From positions 1 to 23,966 of the IMG/VR virus record IMGVR_UViG_3300010399_000414: 23,966 bases of DNA; one strand, 5' to 3'. Made by a program: the position numbers and the translations under genes. This stretch comes from a virus. Positions within the stretch are counted from its first letter, which is position 1. Every line of letters begins with the position of its first letter. Below are positions 1-7,174 of the stretch, one piece after another. The notes beneath the pieces are model-generated. The model was not told the origin of the DNA, ran no database searches, and was given only the letters and a program-made list of their open reading frames with translations.

Positions 1-75
1 CTCCCCCCGCTGACGTGGTGGCATTTCGTGCTGACGTGCTTCGTCGGCCGGTGTGTCACTGGGGCCCGGAGCTAA
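1..75 (+). CDS. possible 3' end of an upstream gene (partial)
   Basis: Frame 1 is open from the window edge to a TAA at 73-75, one base before the ATG of the next gene. The 24 residues include a hydrophobic, tryptophan-rich stretch (LTWWHFVLTCFVG). The close stop-start spacing is what the rest of this block shows, which is the main reason to think it real. It is too short to recognise and could be chance, since stop codons are rare in DNA this GC-rich. Confidence 0.3.
   Translation, partial: LPPLTWWHFVLTCFVGRCVTGARS
9..38 (+). repeat. 9-base direct repeat, 21-base period
   Basis: GCTGACGTG occurs at 9-17 and again at 30-38, two helical turns apart, just before the first gene. A related GTGCTGACGC lies in the gap before the polymerase gene. 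It could be an operator, but the first copy pair also lies in a possible upstream reading frame. Confidence 0.25.
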
Positions 76-76
76 C

Positions 77-622
77 ATGGCCTGCCGGATATGGCTCGAC
101 ACCGAGACCACCGGCCTCGACCCCAGCACCGGCCACCTCCTAGAGGTGGCCGTGCTGGCGACCGAGTCCGACGGCCCGGCGTACACCGAAGTCGCCGCAC
201 AGACATGGGTCATTCGCCCGCCCACGGGGTGGATTGCTGCGCTCGACCAGCACACCGCCGGGATGCACACCGCGTCGGGGCTGGTTGCCGACGTGCTGGA
301 GCGTGGGCTCCCCATCGCCGAAGTGTCCGCCGAGCTGGTCCGGTTCCTGCGTTACTTCGGGAATCCCGCCCCAGGCCGTGAACCCATCGCTGGGTTCTCA
401 CCACACTTCGACCTGGGCTGGCTGGAGGTACACCTCCCGCTGGTCCGCCGATACTTCTCGCATCGTACGTTCGACGCGAGCACGTTGCGTCAGTTCGCCC
501 GCGATTGTGGCCGGGGTGACCTGGTCACGGGTCACGACACGGCCGCGCACCGTGCCCTGGCGGACTGCCGCCAGGCGGCCGATTGTGCGCGGGCGGTGGC
601 GCGATTGCTCGGGACGCGCTAG
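77..622 (+). CDS. DnaQ/oligoribonuclease-like DEDDh 3'-5' exonuclease
   Basis: A 181-residue protein with the three exonuclease motifs of the DEDDh superfamily. Motif I is WLDTETTGLDP (D8 and E10, counted from the ATG at 77). Motif II is the GFSPHFDLGWLE segment. Motif III is H-x4-H-x4-D in GHDTAAHRALADC. Family members remove nucleotides from 3' ends using two metal ions. The size and the motif near the N-terminus fit oligoribonuclease or a stand-alone proofreading subunit. In a phage it may recycle short oligonucleotides from host RNA or DNA, or assist the polymerase encoded next. The ATG at 77 is preferred over the GTG at 53: GGAG at 68-71 sits five bases upstream and motif I then falls at the usual distance from the N-terminus. 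RNA or DNA preference cannot be read from the sequence. Confidence 0.82.
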   Translation: MACRIWLDTETTGLDPSTGHLLEVAVLATESDGPAYTEVAAQTWVIRPPTGWIAALDQHTAGMHTASGLVADVLERGLPIAEVSAELVRFLRYFGNPAPGREPIAGFSPHFDLGWLEVHLPLVRRYFSHRTFDASTLRQFARDCGRGDLVTGHDTAAHRALADCRQAADCARAVARLLGTR

Positions 623-702
623 TCTTTCCAACACCCCGTGTGCTGACGCAAGGGCGCTCCAAGTGTGTGCCGAAGTCGGCGCACGGGGTGACTGGATTGA
701 CC

Positions 703-2661
703 ATGCAATACATCGGCTGTGATTCAGAAACCGAACGATTCGCTCCGGGGTACATGGCCCCGGCCCTCGTGTGCATCCAGTGGCAACTGCTCGGCGAGAC
801 CGAGCGACACATTCTTACCCGTCGCGCCGGGGCCGTTAGCCAGTTACGCGCCTGGCTGAGAGACCCCGGCGTGACGCTGGTCCTCCACAACGCCGCGTAC
901 GACGCCGCCGTGTGGTGCGCCGCGGGGCTGACGGAGGAAGTCTTCCAGGCGTACCGCGCCGGCCGTATCCTGTGCACGTACGCCTACCAGCGCCTGGGTG
1001 AGATAGCCGGCCTGGCCCAGCGTGCGTCGGGCAAGCTCGGCGCGGTGTGTGAGGCCCACGGGTTGCCCTCACCCGACCTGAAGGACTCCGGCCTGGCGCT
1101 GGAGTTCGGCCAGTTCCTGGACGCACTCGAAATCCCCGAGCCGCACCGCTCGTACGCGCTGGACGACTGTATCGTCGCGAAGGTGTTCGAGCGCCAGCTG
1201 CGCCGTTTCGGTAAGTACGTCCCGCTGTCAGCACTACAGCGGCTGTCCTACCGCTCGTTCTGCCTCCAGTTGTCCTCGGTGTGGGGGCTCCCCGTGGACC
1301 AGCGCGCGGCCGACGCCCTCGCGGCCACAGCCCAGGCTGAGCTGGAGCGCCTGACGCCCGCGGCCGTCGAGGCCGGCATTCTGGAGTGGCGAGCGTGCAC
1401 GCGCCAGGGCCAGCGCACGCTCGGATGGGTCAAGAACCAGACCCTCCTCCGCGCGATGGTCACGGCCGCCTACGACGGCCACCCGCCGATGACCGAGCAG
1501 ACCCTTACGGCGAAGCGCGCCCGCGCCAAGAAGGATAAGGAGCGCGCCGCGGCGGGCCTGCCCCCGCGCCCACCGTGGCAGCCCCAGGTGTCCCTGGCGA
1601 GCGAGACCCTGCGCGAGTCGAACGACCCGGACCTGGTGGCGTTCGCGTCGTACGGCGAGTGGTCGAAGGTCGAGTCGGCCGACGTCCCGATGCTCCGGCT
1701 GGGGGGCGGACTCATCCACACCAAGTACGACATCACGGACACCCTCCGCACCAGCGCCGCCAAGCCCGCCATCCAGAACTGGCGCACTGGACTGGACGCC
1801 AAGCCCGGCACGAACGTCCCGCTCATCCGCGAATGCGTCGTGGCCCCGCCGGGGTTCTGCATCGTGTCGGTGGATATGGCCGGCCTGGAGTTGGCGTCGT
1901 TTGCCCAGAACGTATACAACCAACTCGGGCTGCGCCGGATGGTGGACGACCTGAACACGAAGGTGGACCTGCATGCGCGCATCGGGGCGCGACTCATGCC
2001 CGGCGGGGTGGGGTACGACGAGTTCCGGGCGCGGTTCAAGGCCGGTGACCGGGACTGCTACTGGTGGCGCCAGGCCGGCAAGGGGTCGAACTTCGGGTTC
2101 CAGGGCGGGATGTCCAACCCCGAGAAGCACGCCCGGTACTGCAAAATGCAGTACAAGGTCGCCATCACCCCCGAGCAATCGAAGCGGGCGCGGGCGATTT
2201 GGAAAGAGGAGAACCCCGACGGCGCGGCGTGGCTGGAGTACGTGGCCTCGACCGAGAAGCCCGGCAAGACGTTCGACGCAGACCTGCCCGGGTTCGGGAT
2301 GACCCGCAAGGACGTGTGGTTCTGCGCCGCGGCGAACAACCCCTTCCAGGAACTCGGCGCGTTCGTGTGCTCGGAAGGCACCATCGTGCTCAACGAGGCG
2401 ATGTACCTCGCGGGCGGGGCGCTGCGCCGGTGCCGGATGCTGGCCCACCTCCACGACGAATGGCTCATCCAGGTCCCACTGGACGAACTGGCCGCGGCCG
2501 ACCGGACGATTCGTGGGCTGTTGACGGATGCGGCTCGACGAGTCCTGCCCGACGTACTATCGTGTATCCCTGAGGCCAAAGCAATGCCGCGATGGTCTAA
2601 GCGGGCGAAGGAAGTCCGCGCCCCCAATGGGGACCTACTAGTGTGGAGTGACGCAGCATGA
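703..2661 (+). CDS. family A DNA polymerase with 3'-5' exonuclease domain
   Basis: The likely phage replicative polymerase, 652 residues. The N-terminal proofreading domain has DSE (D7, E9), LHNAAYD (D67) and YALDD (Y151, D155). The polymerase domain has motif A VDMAGLELASFAQ (D391, E396), motif B R456QAGK460 followed by NFGFQGG (O helix), and motif C HDE at 584-586. No 5'-3' nuclease domain is present, as in T7-type phage enzymes. Two deviations stand out: the usual Tyr-Gly at the end of the O-helix motif is Gly-Gly (468-469), and the Arg after motif A Glu-Leu is Ala. F464, at the Phe/Tyr sugar-selectivity site, is kept. The ATG at 703 is chosen because the 40 extra residues from 583 overlap the upstream gene and show no exonuclease character. 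The stop overlaps the next start (ATGA). Confidence 0.93.
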   Translation: MQYIGCDSETERFAPGYMAPALVCIQWQLLGETERHILTRRAGAVSQLRAWLRDPGVTLVLHNAAYDAAVWCAAGLTEEVFQAYRAGRILCTYAYQRLGEIAGLAQRASGKLGAVCEAHGLPSPDLKDSGLALEFGQFLDALEIPEPHRSYALDDCIVAKVFERQLRRFGKYVPLSALQRLSYRSFCLQLSSVWGLPVDQRAADALAATAQAELERLTPAAVEAGILEWRACTRQGQRTLGWVKNQTLLRAMVTAAYDGHPPMTEQTLTAKRARAKKDKERAAAGLPPRPPWQPQVSLASETLRESNDPDLVAFASYGEWSKVESADVPMLRLGGGLIHTKYDITDTLRTSAAKPAIQNWRTGLDAKPGTNVPLIRECVVAPPGFCIVSVDMAGLELASFAQNVYNQLGLRRMVDDLNTKVDLHARIGARLMPGGVGYDEFRARFKAGDRDCYWWRQAGKGSNFGFQGGMSNPEKHARYCKMQYKVAITPEQSKRARAIWKEENPDGAAWLEYVASTEKPGKTFDADLPGFGMTRKDVWFCAAANNPFQELGAFVCSEGTIVLNEAMYLAGGALRRCRMLAHLHDEWLIQVPLDELAAADRTIRGLLTDAARRVLPDVLSCIPEAKAMPRWSKRAKEVRAPNGDLLVWSDAA

Positions 2662-3185
2662 CCGATTCGAATCAAGAACTCAAGCGCGACGCGGGCAAGA
2701 CCCGACCGGACCTCATCCCGTGGAACGAGTTCCACCCCATCGCCATCGACCACGGGGTCGAGTCAACCGCAGAGGGTCTCAAAATCTGGTGGTCGGCCAA
2801 GCCGTTCAAGTTGGAGCTGTCCATCCCCCAACGCCAACTCCGCGGCATCGCGGCGGTGCTCGCGTTCGGTGCCGCGAAGTATGAACCCCGCGGGTGGGAG
2901 CGCGGCATCCCCTACTCACGCATCTACGCCGCGGCCCAGCGCCACGCCGAGTACGTCGCGGCCGGGGAGTTCATCGACGCCGAGTCCGGCCTGGCACACG
3001 AGTCCCACTTCTGGTGCAACGTGCTGTTCCTGGTCGTGTTCGCCGAGCGCGGGCGGGACGACCTGGACGACCGCCCCGCCCCCGTCGCGGCGGTGGTCGA
3101 GCGGATGGATGCTCTGAAGCGATTGGTCGACGGCCTGAACGGCTACGCCCCGGCCGCCCCCGAACCCACAACGAAAGACAACTGA
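2658..3185 (+). CDS. dATP/dGTP diphosphohydrolase N-terminal-type protein (DUF5664 family)
   Basis: 175 residues. The centre matches the phage family known as DUF5664 or dATP/dGTP diphosphohydrolase N-terminal domain: QLRGIAAVLAFGAAKY, then GWERGIPYSRI, RHAEYVAAGEFID, and ESGLAHESHFWCNVLFL. These are helices with conserved acidic and histidine residues resembling the MazG-like all-alpha pyrophosphatases. Family members are linked to cleaving dGTP or dATP to the monophosphate, including in the 2-aminoadenine pathway (MazZ), but relatives also occur in ordinary phages. The ATG overlaps the polymerase stop (ATGA) with GGAG at 2645-2648, so translation is probably coupled. The next gene is an HD phosphohydrolase, so the pair may reshape the dNTP pool for the polymerase. 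The family is clear; the substrate is inference. Confidence 0.72.
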   Translation: MTDSNQELKRDAGKTRPDLIPWNEFHPIAIDHGVESTAEGLKIWWSAKPFKLELSIPQRQLRGIAAVLAFGAAKYEPRGWERGIPYSRIYAAAQRHAEYVAAGEFIDAESGLAHESHFWCNVLFLVVFAERGRDDLDDRPAPVAAVVERMDALKRLVDGLNGYAPAAPEPTTKDN

Positions 3186-3188
3186 CCC

Positions 3189-3755
3189 GTGACGAACACC
3201 AACCGCTACGCCTACCGCACCTATTCCGGCTTGATGCTGGACCTGTCGAACCCCCGTCCCGAGGACATCTGTCTGGAGGACATCGCCCATCATCTCGCGC
3301 GGGTGTGCCGCTTCGGCGGCTCGGTGCACGAGTACTACTCGGTGGCGTCCCACTCGGTCATGGTGGCCAACATCGTGTCGGCCGGGTCCGGCACGACGGC
3401 CCGCCGTAACCGGTCCGCGCTGCTGCACGACGCGACCGAGGCGTACCTGGGGGACATGGTGTCCGGGCTGAAGCGCCTCAATCCGGACTACCGTATCCTG
3501 GAGGACTTGTGGGCCATCGCGGTCGAACAGCGTTTCGACGTGTCGTTCCGCCGGTGTCCCATCATCAAAGACGCCGACTTGCGGGCGCGGCTGTCCGAGT
3601 GCCGGGACCTGTTCTCGGGCAGCTACCCCCGAGAGTTGCTGCTCGGGGGCGAGGGCAACCGTGAACCGTGGGGTGACCCGTGCCGCCCACTGGACCCCGA
3701 GGCCAGCGAATGGGAGTTCCTGGCGACCGCCGACCGGCTGGGTGTGGGGTCGTGA
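3189..3755 (+). CDS. HD-domain (d)NTP phosphohydrolase, YfbR/DatZ-like
   Basis: 188 residues from a GTG start three bases after the previous stop. The HD metal site is visible: H55 in VASHSVMVA, H80-D81 in LLHDATEAYLGD and D130 in IIKDADLRARLSE. The RFGG...YYSVASHS entry segment is typical of phage HD hydrolases of the YfbR type. Cellular YfbR removes phosphate from dNMPs. The phage relative DatZ strips triphosphate from dATP in aminoadenine phages. With the DUF5664 gene beside it, a role in altering the deoxynucleotide pool is likely. Which nucleotide is attacked cannot be decided here. The stop overlaps the next GTG (GTGA at 3752-3755). Confidence 0.8.
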   Translation: MTNTNRYAYRTYSGLMLDLSNPRPEDICLEDIAHHLARVCRFGGSVHEYYSVASHSVMVANIVSAGSGTTARRNRSALLHDATEAYLGDMVSGLKRLNPDYRILEDLWAIAVEQRFDVSFRRCPIIKDADLRARLSECRDLFSGSYPRELLLGGEGNREPWGDPCRPLDPEASEWEFLATADRLGVGS

Positions 3756-4216
3756 GATGTCTATGTGTGGACCCGGGCAGCAAGCCCGGGTTCTGCCTGA
3801 CCGATGGCGGGGTCATCATGTGGTACGGGTACGAGTCGCCCGACCCGGCGGAACTGGCCCTCGACGAACTGATTGTGGAGGACCAATTCTCCGGCGCCAT
3901 CTACCGCAACGGGCGCAAGGTCCGCGTGTCGCGCAAGTCGCAGATGACGCTCTCCCACACCGCGGGGCGGCTGTTCGAGCGCTTCCCCGCCGCGCGGAAG
4001 TACCGCATCGGCCCGGATGCGTGGCGCCGGGTGTTGTGGCCCGGCGCCGTCCGGCTCACCAAGCCGGTCGTGCTGGCCCGGTTGACCCCGGAGTACGGGC
4101 ACCTGGTGGAGGGATTCCCCAAGACACACCGCCCGGACGTGCTAGAGTCAATCGGTATCGCGATGGCCTGGGCGCGTCTCACCCAGGCCCAGAAAGAGTC
4201 CTACCGTGTCGAGTAA
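3752..4216 (+). CDS. RuvC-like Holliday junction resolvase
   Basis: 154 residues with an RNase H-like fold signature. Strand 1 carries CVDPGSKPGFCL (D7), strand 4 carries LIVEDQF (E43), and a C-terminal helix carries HRPDVLESIGIAMAWAR (D129), the acidic triad of RuvC-family nucleases. The length is close to bacterial RuvC (about 170). It probably resolves branched DNA during phage recombination or before packaging. The GTG at 3752 is preferred: it overlaps the preceding stop as GTGA and puts motif I at residue 7, while upstream starts lie inside the HD gene. An endonuclease VII-like gene lies 1.2 kb downstream, so this phage may encode two junction-processing nucleases. Conservation outside the motifs is weak. 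Confidence 0.68.
   Translation: MRCLCVDPGSKPGFCLTDGGVIMWYGYESPDPAELALDELIVEDQFSGAIYRNGRKVRVSRKSQMTLSHTAGRLFERFPAARKYRIGPDAWRRVLWPGAVRLTKPVVLARLTPEYGHLVEGFPKTHRPDVLESIGIAMAWARLTQAQKESYRVE
4140..4148 (+). promoter_or_regulatory. candidate intragenic extended -10 promoter
   Basis: TGCTAGAGT matches an extended -10 box (TGN-TANNNT) and lies 57 bases before the metallophosphoesterase start. In the reading frame it forces GTG-CTA-GAG, using the rare Leu codon CTA. No -35 box is evident. Resemblance to the TGCTAGACT of the strong candidate elements is the only support. Confidence 0.3.
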
Positions 4217-4973
4217 CGTATTCCGTCTGCTCTGCTTGCCCGACGTACACGCTCCGTACCATCACGCCGCCGCGTGGGCGTGCGCCTTGGACGTGGCCGA
4301 GCGGTGGCGCCCCGACGGGTGCGTGCAGCTGGGGGACCTGGGGTCCTGGGACTCCGTGTCCCGGTACGCCCACGACCCGAAGTTGGTGCTGTCCCTGAAG
4401 GACGAAACGCGCGGGGTCAACCGGGCACTCGACCAGCTGGACCGCGCGCTGGCCCGTGGGGGGTGTGCGCCTGGGAATAAGTGGCTACTGGAAGGGAACC
4501 ATGAACTACGCATTGACGCATACATGCTGGAACGCGCCGCTGAAGCCCGCTTCGCCGTGGACTGGCGTAAGCTGCTGCGACTCCGCCGACGCGGATGGAA
4601 AGTCATTCCCTACAAGGAATCCCTGGTGTTCGGTGAGGCGCGCATATCGCACGACTTCGGTAGGGCAGGCGTCAACGCTGCACGACAATCTCTTACGGAT
4701 GTCGGTTCGAACGTTGTGTTCGGACACACGCATCGATTGCAGGTAATGTACCAGGGCCAGCAGTGCGGCAAGCGCCACGTCGGCGCCACACTGGGCTGGC
4801 TGGGCGACCCCGAATACATCGGGTATCGCCACCGAGATTTAGTACGCCGAGACTCGCAACTCGGATTCGGCGTGCTAGAGTTCACAGCGTCAGGTGAGTT
4901 CTGGTTGCAGGCCGTCCCCATCGTGGGCGGGCGCTGCGTTATCAACGGCCGTATCTACGGCGGAAAGCAGTGA
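4206..4973 (+). CDS. calcineurin-like metallophosphoesterase
   Basis: 255 residues with every core motif of the family: D13-x-H15 (PDVHAP), GD44 (QLGDLGSWDS), GNHE (N98, H99), SHDFGR and GHTH (H174, H176). These bind two metals and hydrolyse phosphoesters. Substrates vary widely among phage members (phosphoproteins, cyclic nucleotides, RNA or DNA ends), so the substrate is unknown. The GTG start lies inside the last codons of the RuvC-like gene (11-base overlap). The second half uses more A/T-ending codons than its neighbours, which may indicate separate acquisition. Confidence 0.88.
   Translation: MSSNVFRLLCLPDVHAPYHHAAAWACALDVAERWRPDGCVQLGDLGSWDSVSRYAHDPKLVLSLKDETRGVNRALDQLDRALARGGCAPGNKWLLEGNHELRIDAYMLERAAEARFAVDWRKLLRLRRRGWKVIPYKESLVFGEARISHDFGRAGVNAARQSLTDVGSNVVFGHTHRLQVMYQGQQCGKRHVGATLGWLGDPEYIGYRHRDLVRRDSQLGFGVLEFTASGEFWLQAVPIVGGRCVINGRIYGGKQ
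4873..4881 (+). promoter_or_regulatory. candidate intragenic extended -10 promoter
   Basis: A second copy of TGCTAGAGT, identical to the one at 4140, lies in the 3' part of the metallophosphoesterase gene, 101 bases before the next start. It again uses a rare CTA Leu codon (GTG-CTA-GAG). No -35 box is seen. Confidence 0.3.
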
Positions 4974-4982
4974 GGTTACCCA

Positions 4983-5300
4983 ATGAGCAACATCAAGAAA
5001 ATCGGAACCGTGGGTTACTGGGACATCGGCCGCGACGACGAAGGGGACCTGTGCCTCCTGTTGGACGTGCGCGCTGAATATCCGGAGGTGTTCTACCTAT
5101 CCGTCGCCGGGCAGTTCACGCTGGAGGAGCGGCTCGCCGAAATCCGCGCCGCGTGCTCGGACCCCCGCGACCGCGTCATTGCAGCCGCGCGTCGGCTCGC
5201 CGCGACGGGTGTGTGTGAGGACGACTACGAGGACTTCGACGCCCTCGTGTCGGCGGTCCAGGCCCTGGACGAACAGGAGGACGCCGATGACGAATCGTGA
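4983..5300 (+). CDS. small acidic protein of unknown function
   Basis: 105 residues, not recognised. The first half looks like a small beta domain (TVGYWDIGRDDEGDLCLLLDV). The middle is helical with many charges. The C-terminus is strongly acidic (EDDYEDFD and DEQEDADDES). There is no signal peptide or membrane segment. GAGG at 4972-4975, seven bases before the ATG, supports the start. Position in the early block and acidity would allow a host-binding inhibitor or DNA mimic, but that is speculation. Confidence 0.7.
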   Translation: MSNIKKIGTVGYWDIGRDDEGDLCLLLDVRAEYPEVFYLSVAGQFTLEERLAEIRAACSDPRDRVIAAARRLAATGVCEDDYEDFDALVSAVQALDEQEDADDES

Positions 5301-5445
5301 GTGGGTCGCGGCGTCGCTCGGGTCCTCGGCGATGTCAGTCGTCATGTGCGCCATGCTCAACCAGGCCGGATGCGGCCTGGTGGCCCTGACGTGCGTCGTG
5401 GCCAATCTGGTGTGGCTGCTATCGACGGCCACTCCGCGTACGTGA
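5287..5445 (+). CDS. small membrane protein of unknown function
   Basis: 52 residues, mostly hydrophobic, with probably two short membrane passes separated by NQAGCG (roughly residues 8-25 and 28-46) and three cysteines. The start is well supported by GGAGG at 5276-5280, six bases upstream of the ATG. The gene overlaps the preceding one by 14 bases, so coupling is likely. Its size and position resemble small phage membrane proteins acting on the host envelope or superinfection exclusion, but nothing identifies it. Confidence 0.6.
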   Translation: MTNREWVAASLGSSAMSVVMCAMLNQAGCGLVALTCVVANLVWLLSTATPRT

Positions 5446-5448
5446 TGT

Positions 5449-5904
5449 ATGGCTCGCGACCCTGTAAAGGTGAAGGCCGCCAAGGCCCGATATGCCGCCA
5501 GTGAGAAGGGGCAGGCCGCGGCACTGCGATACAGGACGAGCGAGAAGGGGCGCGCGGCCCAGGCCCGCGCCGACGCCAAGCCCAATATCGTGGCTTCCCG
5601 AAGGCGTCGGCGTGGGGTCACGAATGCATCGGGGGAGCGCCGCACAGGCCCGTGTGACCTGTGCGGCCGTCACATTGACGGCCTGCACCAGGACCACGAC
5701 CACGTGACCGGGATGGCGCGTGGCTGGCTGTGTAATGGATGCAACCTAGGACTGGGCCAGTTGGGCGACACAGTCGAAAGTCTCCAGCGCGCCGTCGACT
5801 ATCTCACCGTCGCCCGGACCGCGCACGAAGCTTCTTGTTCCGCATCACCTCAGCCACACGCTTTGCATACACTTGCTCCGGAGTCTCCTCCGGTTGCCAA
5901 GTAG
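5449..5904 (+). CDS. recombination endonuclease VII-like HNH nuclease
   Basis: 151 residues. The nuclease core is CDLC (C69, C72), LHQDHDH (D82, H83, H85) and LCNGC (C95, C98), followed by N99LGLGQLGD. This is the zinc-binding beta-beta-alpha arrangement of the endonuclease VII family, which cuts branched DNA. Two near-copies of RYxxSEKGxAA (from residues 14 and 27) precede it, a basic repeat common before phage HNH domains. The final ~34 residues lie antisense to the 3' end of the large terminase gene (101-base overlap) and look low-complexity, so they may be a passive extension. It probably works in junction resolution or genome clearing before packaging. Confidence 0.85.
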   Translation: MARDPVKVKAAKARYAASEKGQAAALRYRTSEKGRAAQARADAKPNIVASRRRRRGVTNASGERRTGPCDLCGRHIDGLHQDHDHVTGMARGWLCNGCNLGLGQLGDTVESLQRAVDYLTVARTAHEASCSASPQPHALHTLAPESPPVAK

Positions 5905-7168
5905 TCATGTGGGAGAAGCCGCCCCCTTGTAGTGAATACTGCAAGGCATCCGTCGCTTCATCGACGTAGCCCTCGCGGTGGTCGTCTTTCTCCAGGTTCC
6001 ACGGGAGTCCGCGCCATTCCTCCAGCAGCTGCCCGCACCGCCCTATGGACCCCCGTAGCGTGCGCGCATCGAGCATGGTCCGGACCTGTTCAATTCTAAG
6101 ACGCCGCGCCCGCTTGTCCGCGGGCTGACACGGCAACCCGTACGACCGAGCCAGGGTTTCGCACAGTGTCCGCCCACCACCCCCCGCGGCGTCCACGAAC
6201 ATTTCCGTGACGTGGTGCTGGGAGCGCATCCGCTCTGCGATGGCGGCCGCACGGGGCAGTGTGAGTTCCGCCTCGCGGTATACCTCCAGCACGTGGGCTC
6301 CGGGGTTGGGATACCGCGACCGCACCACAGCAAACCCCATACCATCTGACCACCCCAAATCGATACCCATCGACGTGTAGTTCGTGGACGGGGGCGGGGG
6401 TTCGTAGAACTCCCCGTCGAGGTCCAGCGTCGGCCGGTAGATGAGAATCCCCTCCTCCTGGACCCGGTGGCCGAGGTACTCCCGCCGGAACGTGGCGTTA
6501 TCGGCCCGCCCCGCGAACCGTTTCGCCAGGGCCTCGGCGATGAACTCCGACCCGGGCTTCTCCAGGTGGGGGTTCTCCGCGGCTGTCCAGCAGAAGTGTG
6601 CCCCCGCCTCGGCGCACGCCGCCATCTCGTCCTCGTAGAACCCCACGCCGGTGTCGGCGGGGGTCCCCAGTAAACACAGGTCCCCGTCCGTGTCCGCGAG
6701 GGTGGGTTCGATGACGTCCACCACCAGGTACTCCAGGAGCGGGTCGGCGATTTGGCCGCACTCGTCCACGCCGACGCGGTGGATTTTCGGGACGCCGCGG
6801 ACGAGGTTAGCCGACCGCCGGTCCTTACAGCCCATGTAGTACAATGTGAACCCGTTGGGCCAGGTCCACGTGGCGTCTGTGCCATTGTAGACCGCTCCCC
6901 ACGAGAACCGGTCGTTGAACTCTCGCAGGGCGTCCCAGCCGATTTTGATGGCCGACTCCTGGGACAGCGCGAGGAATATCGACGACTGGTTGGGGCGCCG
7001 CTTCCACTGCTCGACCAGCCACAACGTCACGGAGAACGACTTCCCCGCCCGGCGGCCGGAACAATTCGTCCGTCGTTTCGCACAAGAGGAGACGAATTGT
7101 AACTCCGGCGGGGTGAGGGCGCGGCGCTCCTCGGGGATTTTGAGGAGGCGCGTCAACGGCTGTAGCAC
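5804..7168 (-). CDS. terL: terminase large subunit (ATPase and nuclease)
   Basis: 454 residues from a GTG at 7168. ATPase domain: Walker A SGRRAGKS (K43), Walker B RVGVDE and coupling motif LLGTP. Nuclease domain: SMGIDLGWSDG, FVDAAGGGG and YVDEATDALQYS, each supplying an acidic metal ligand. It powers DNA translocation into the prohead and cuts the concatemer. The GTG is chosen because the upstream extension runs through the divergent portal gene, and TATACT lies six bases before it. The gene is alone on its strand, divergent from the portal and convergent with the endonuclease VII-like gene, which is unusual because terL normally precedes portal on the same strand. Confidence 0.93.
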   Translation of the reverse strand: MLQPLTRLLKIPEERRALTPPELQFVSSCAKRRTNCSGRRAGKSFSVTLWLVEQWKRRPNQSSIFLALSQESAIKIGWDALREFNDRFSWGAVYNGTDATWTWPNGFTLYYMGCKDRRSANLVRGVPKIHRVGVDECGQIADPLLEYLVVDVIEPTLADTDGDLCLLGTPADTGVGFYEDEMAACAEAGAHFCWTAAENPHLEKPGSEFIAEALAKRFAGRADNATFRREYLGHRVQEEGILIYRPTLDLDGEFYEPPPPSTNYTSMGIDLGWSDGMGFAVVRSRYPNPGAHVLEVYREAELTLPRAAAIAERMRSQHHVTEMFVDAAGGGGRTLCETLARSYGLPCQPADKRARRLRIEQVRTMLDARTLRGSIGRCGQLLEEWRGLPWNLEKDDHREGYVDEATDALQYSLQGGGFSHMTTWQPEETPEQVYAKRVAEVMRNKKLRARSGRR

Positions 7169-7174
7169 GGGTTC

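Noticed and set aside
583-702. Extended N-terminus of the polymerase from a start at 583
   Set aside because: The extra 40 residues overlap the preceding gene, lack any exonuclease feature, and the ATG at 703 places the DxE motif near the N-terminus as in relatives.
1234-2454. A 406-residue open frame antisense to the polymerase gene
   Set aside because: It is a GC-driven shadow: the sense frame carries all polymerase motifs, and the antisense product is compositionally biased with no domain.
4700-4720. GGTTCGAAC, a possible tRNA T-loop
   Set aside because: It lies inside metallophosphoesterase codons and no acceptor or anticodon stem can be built around it. No tRNA was found elsewhere.
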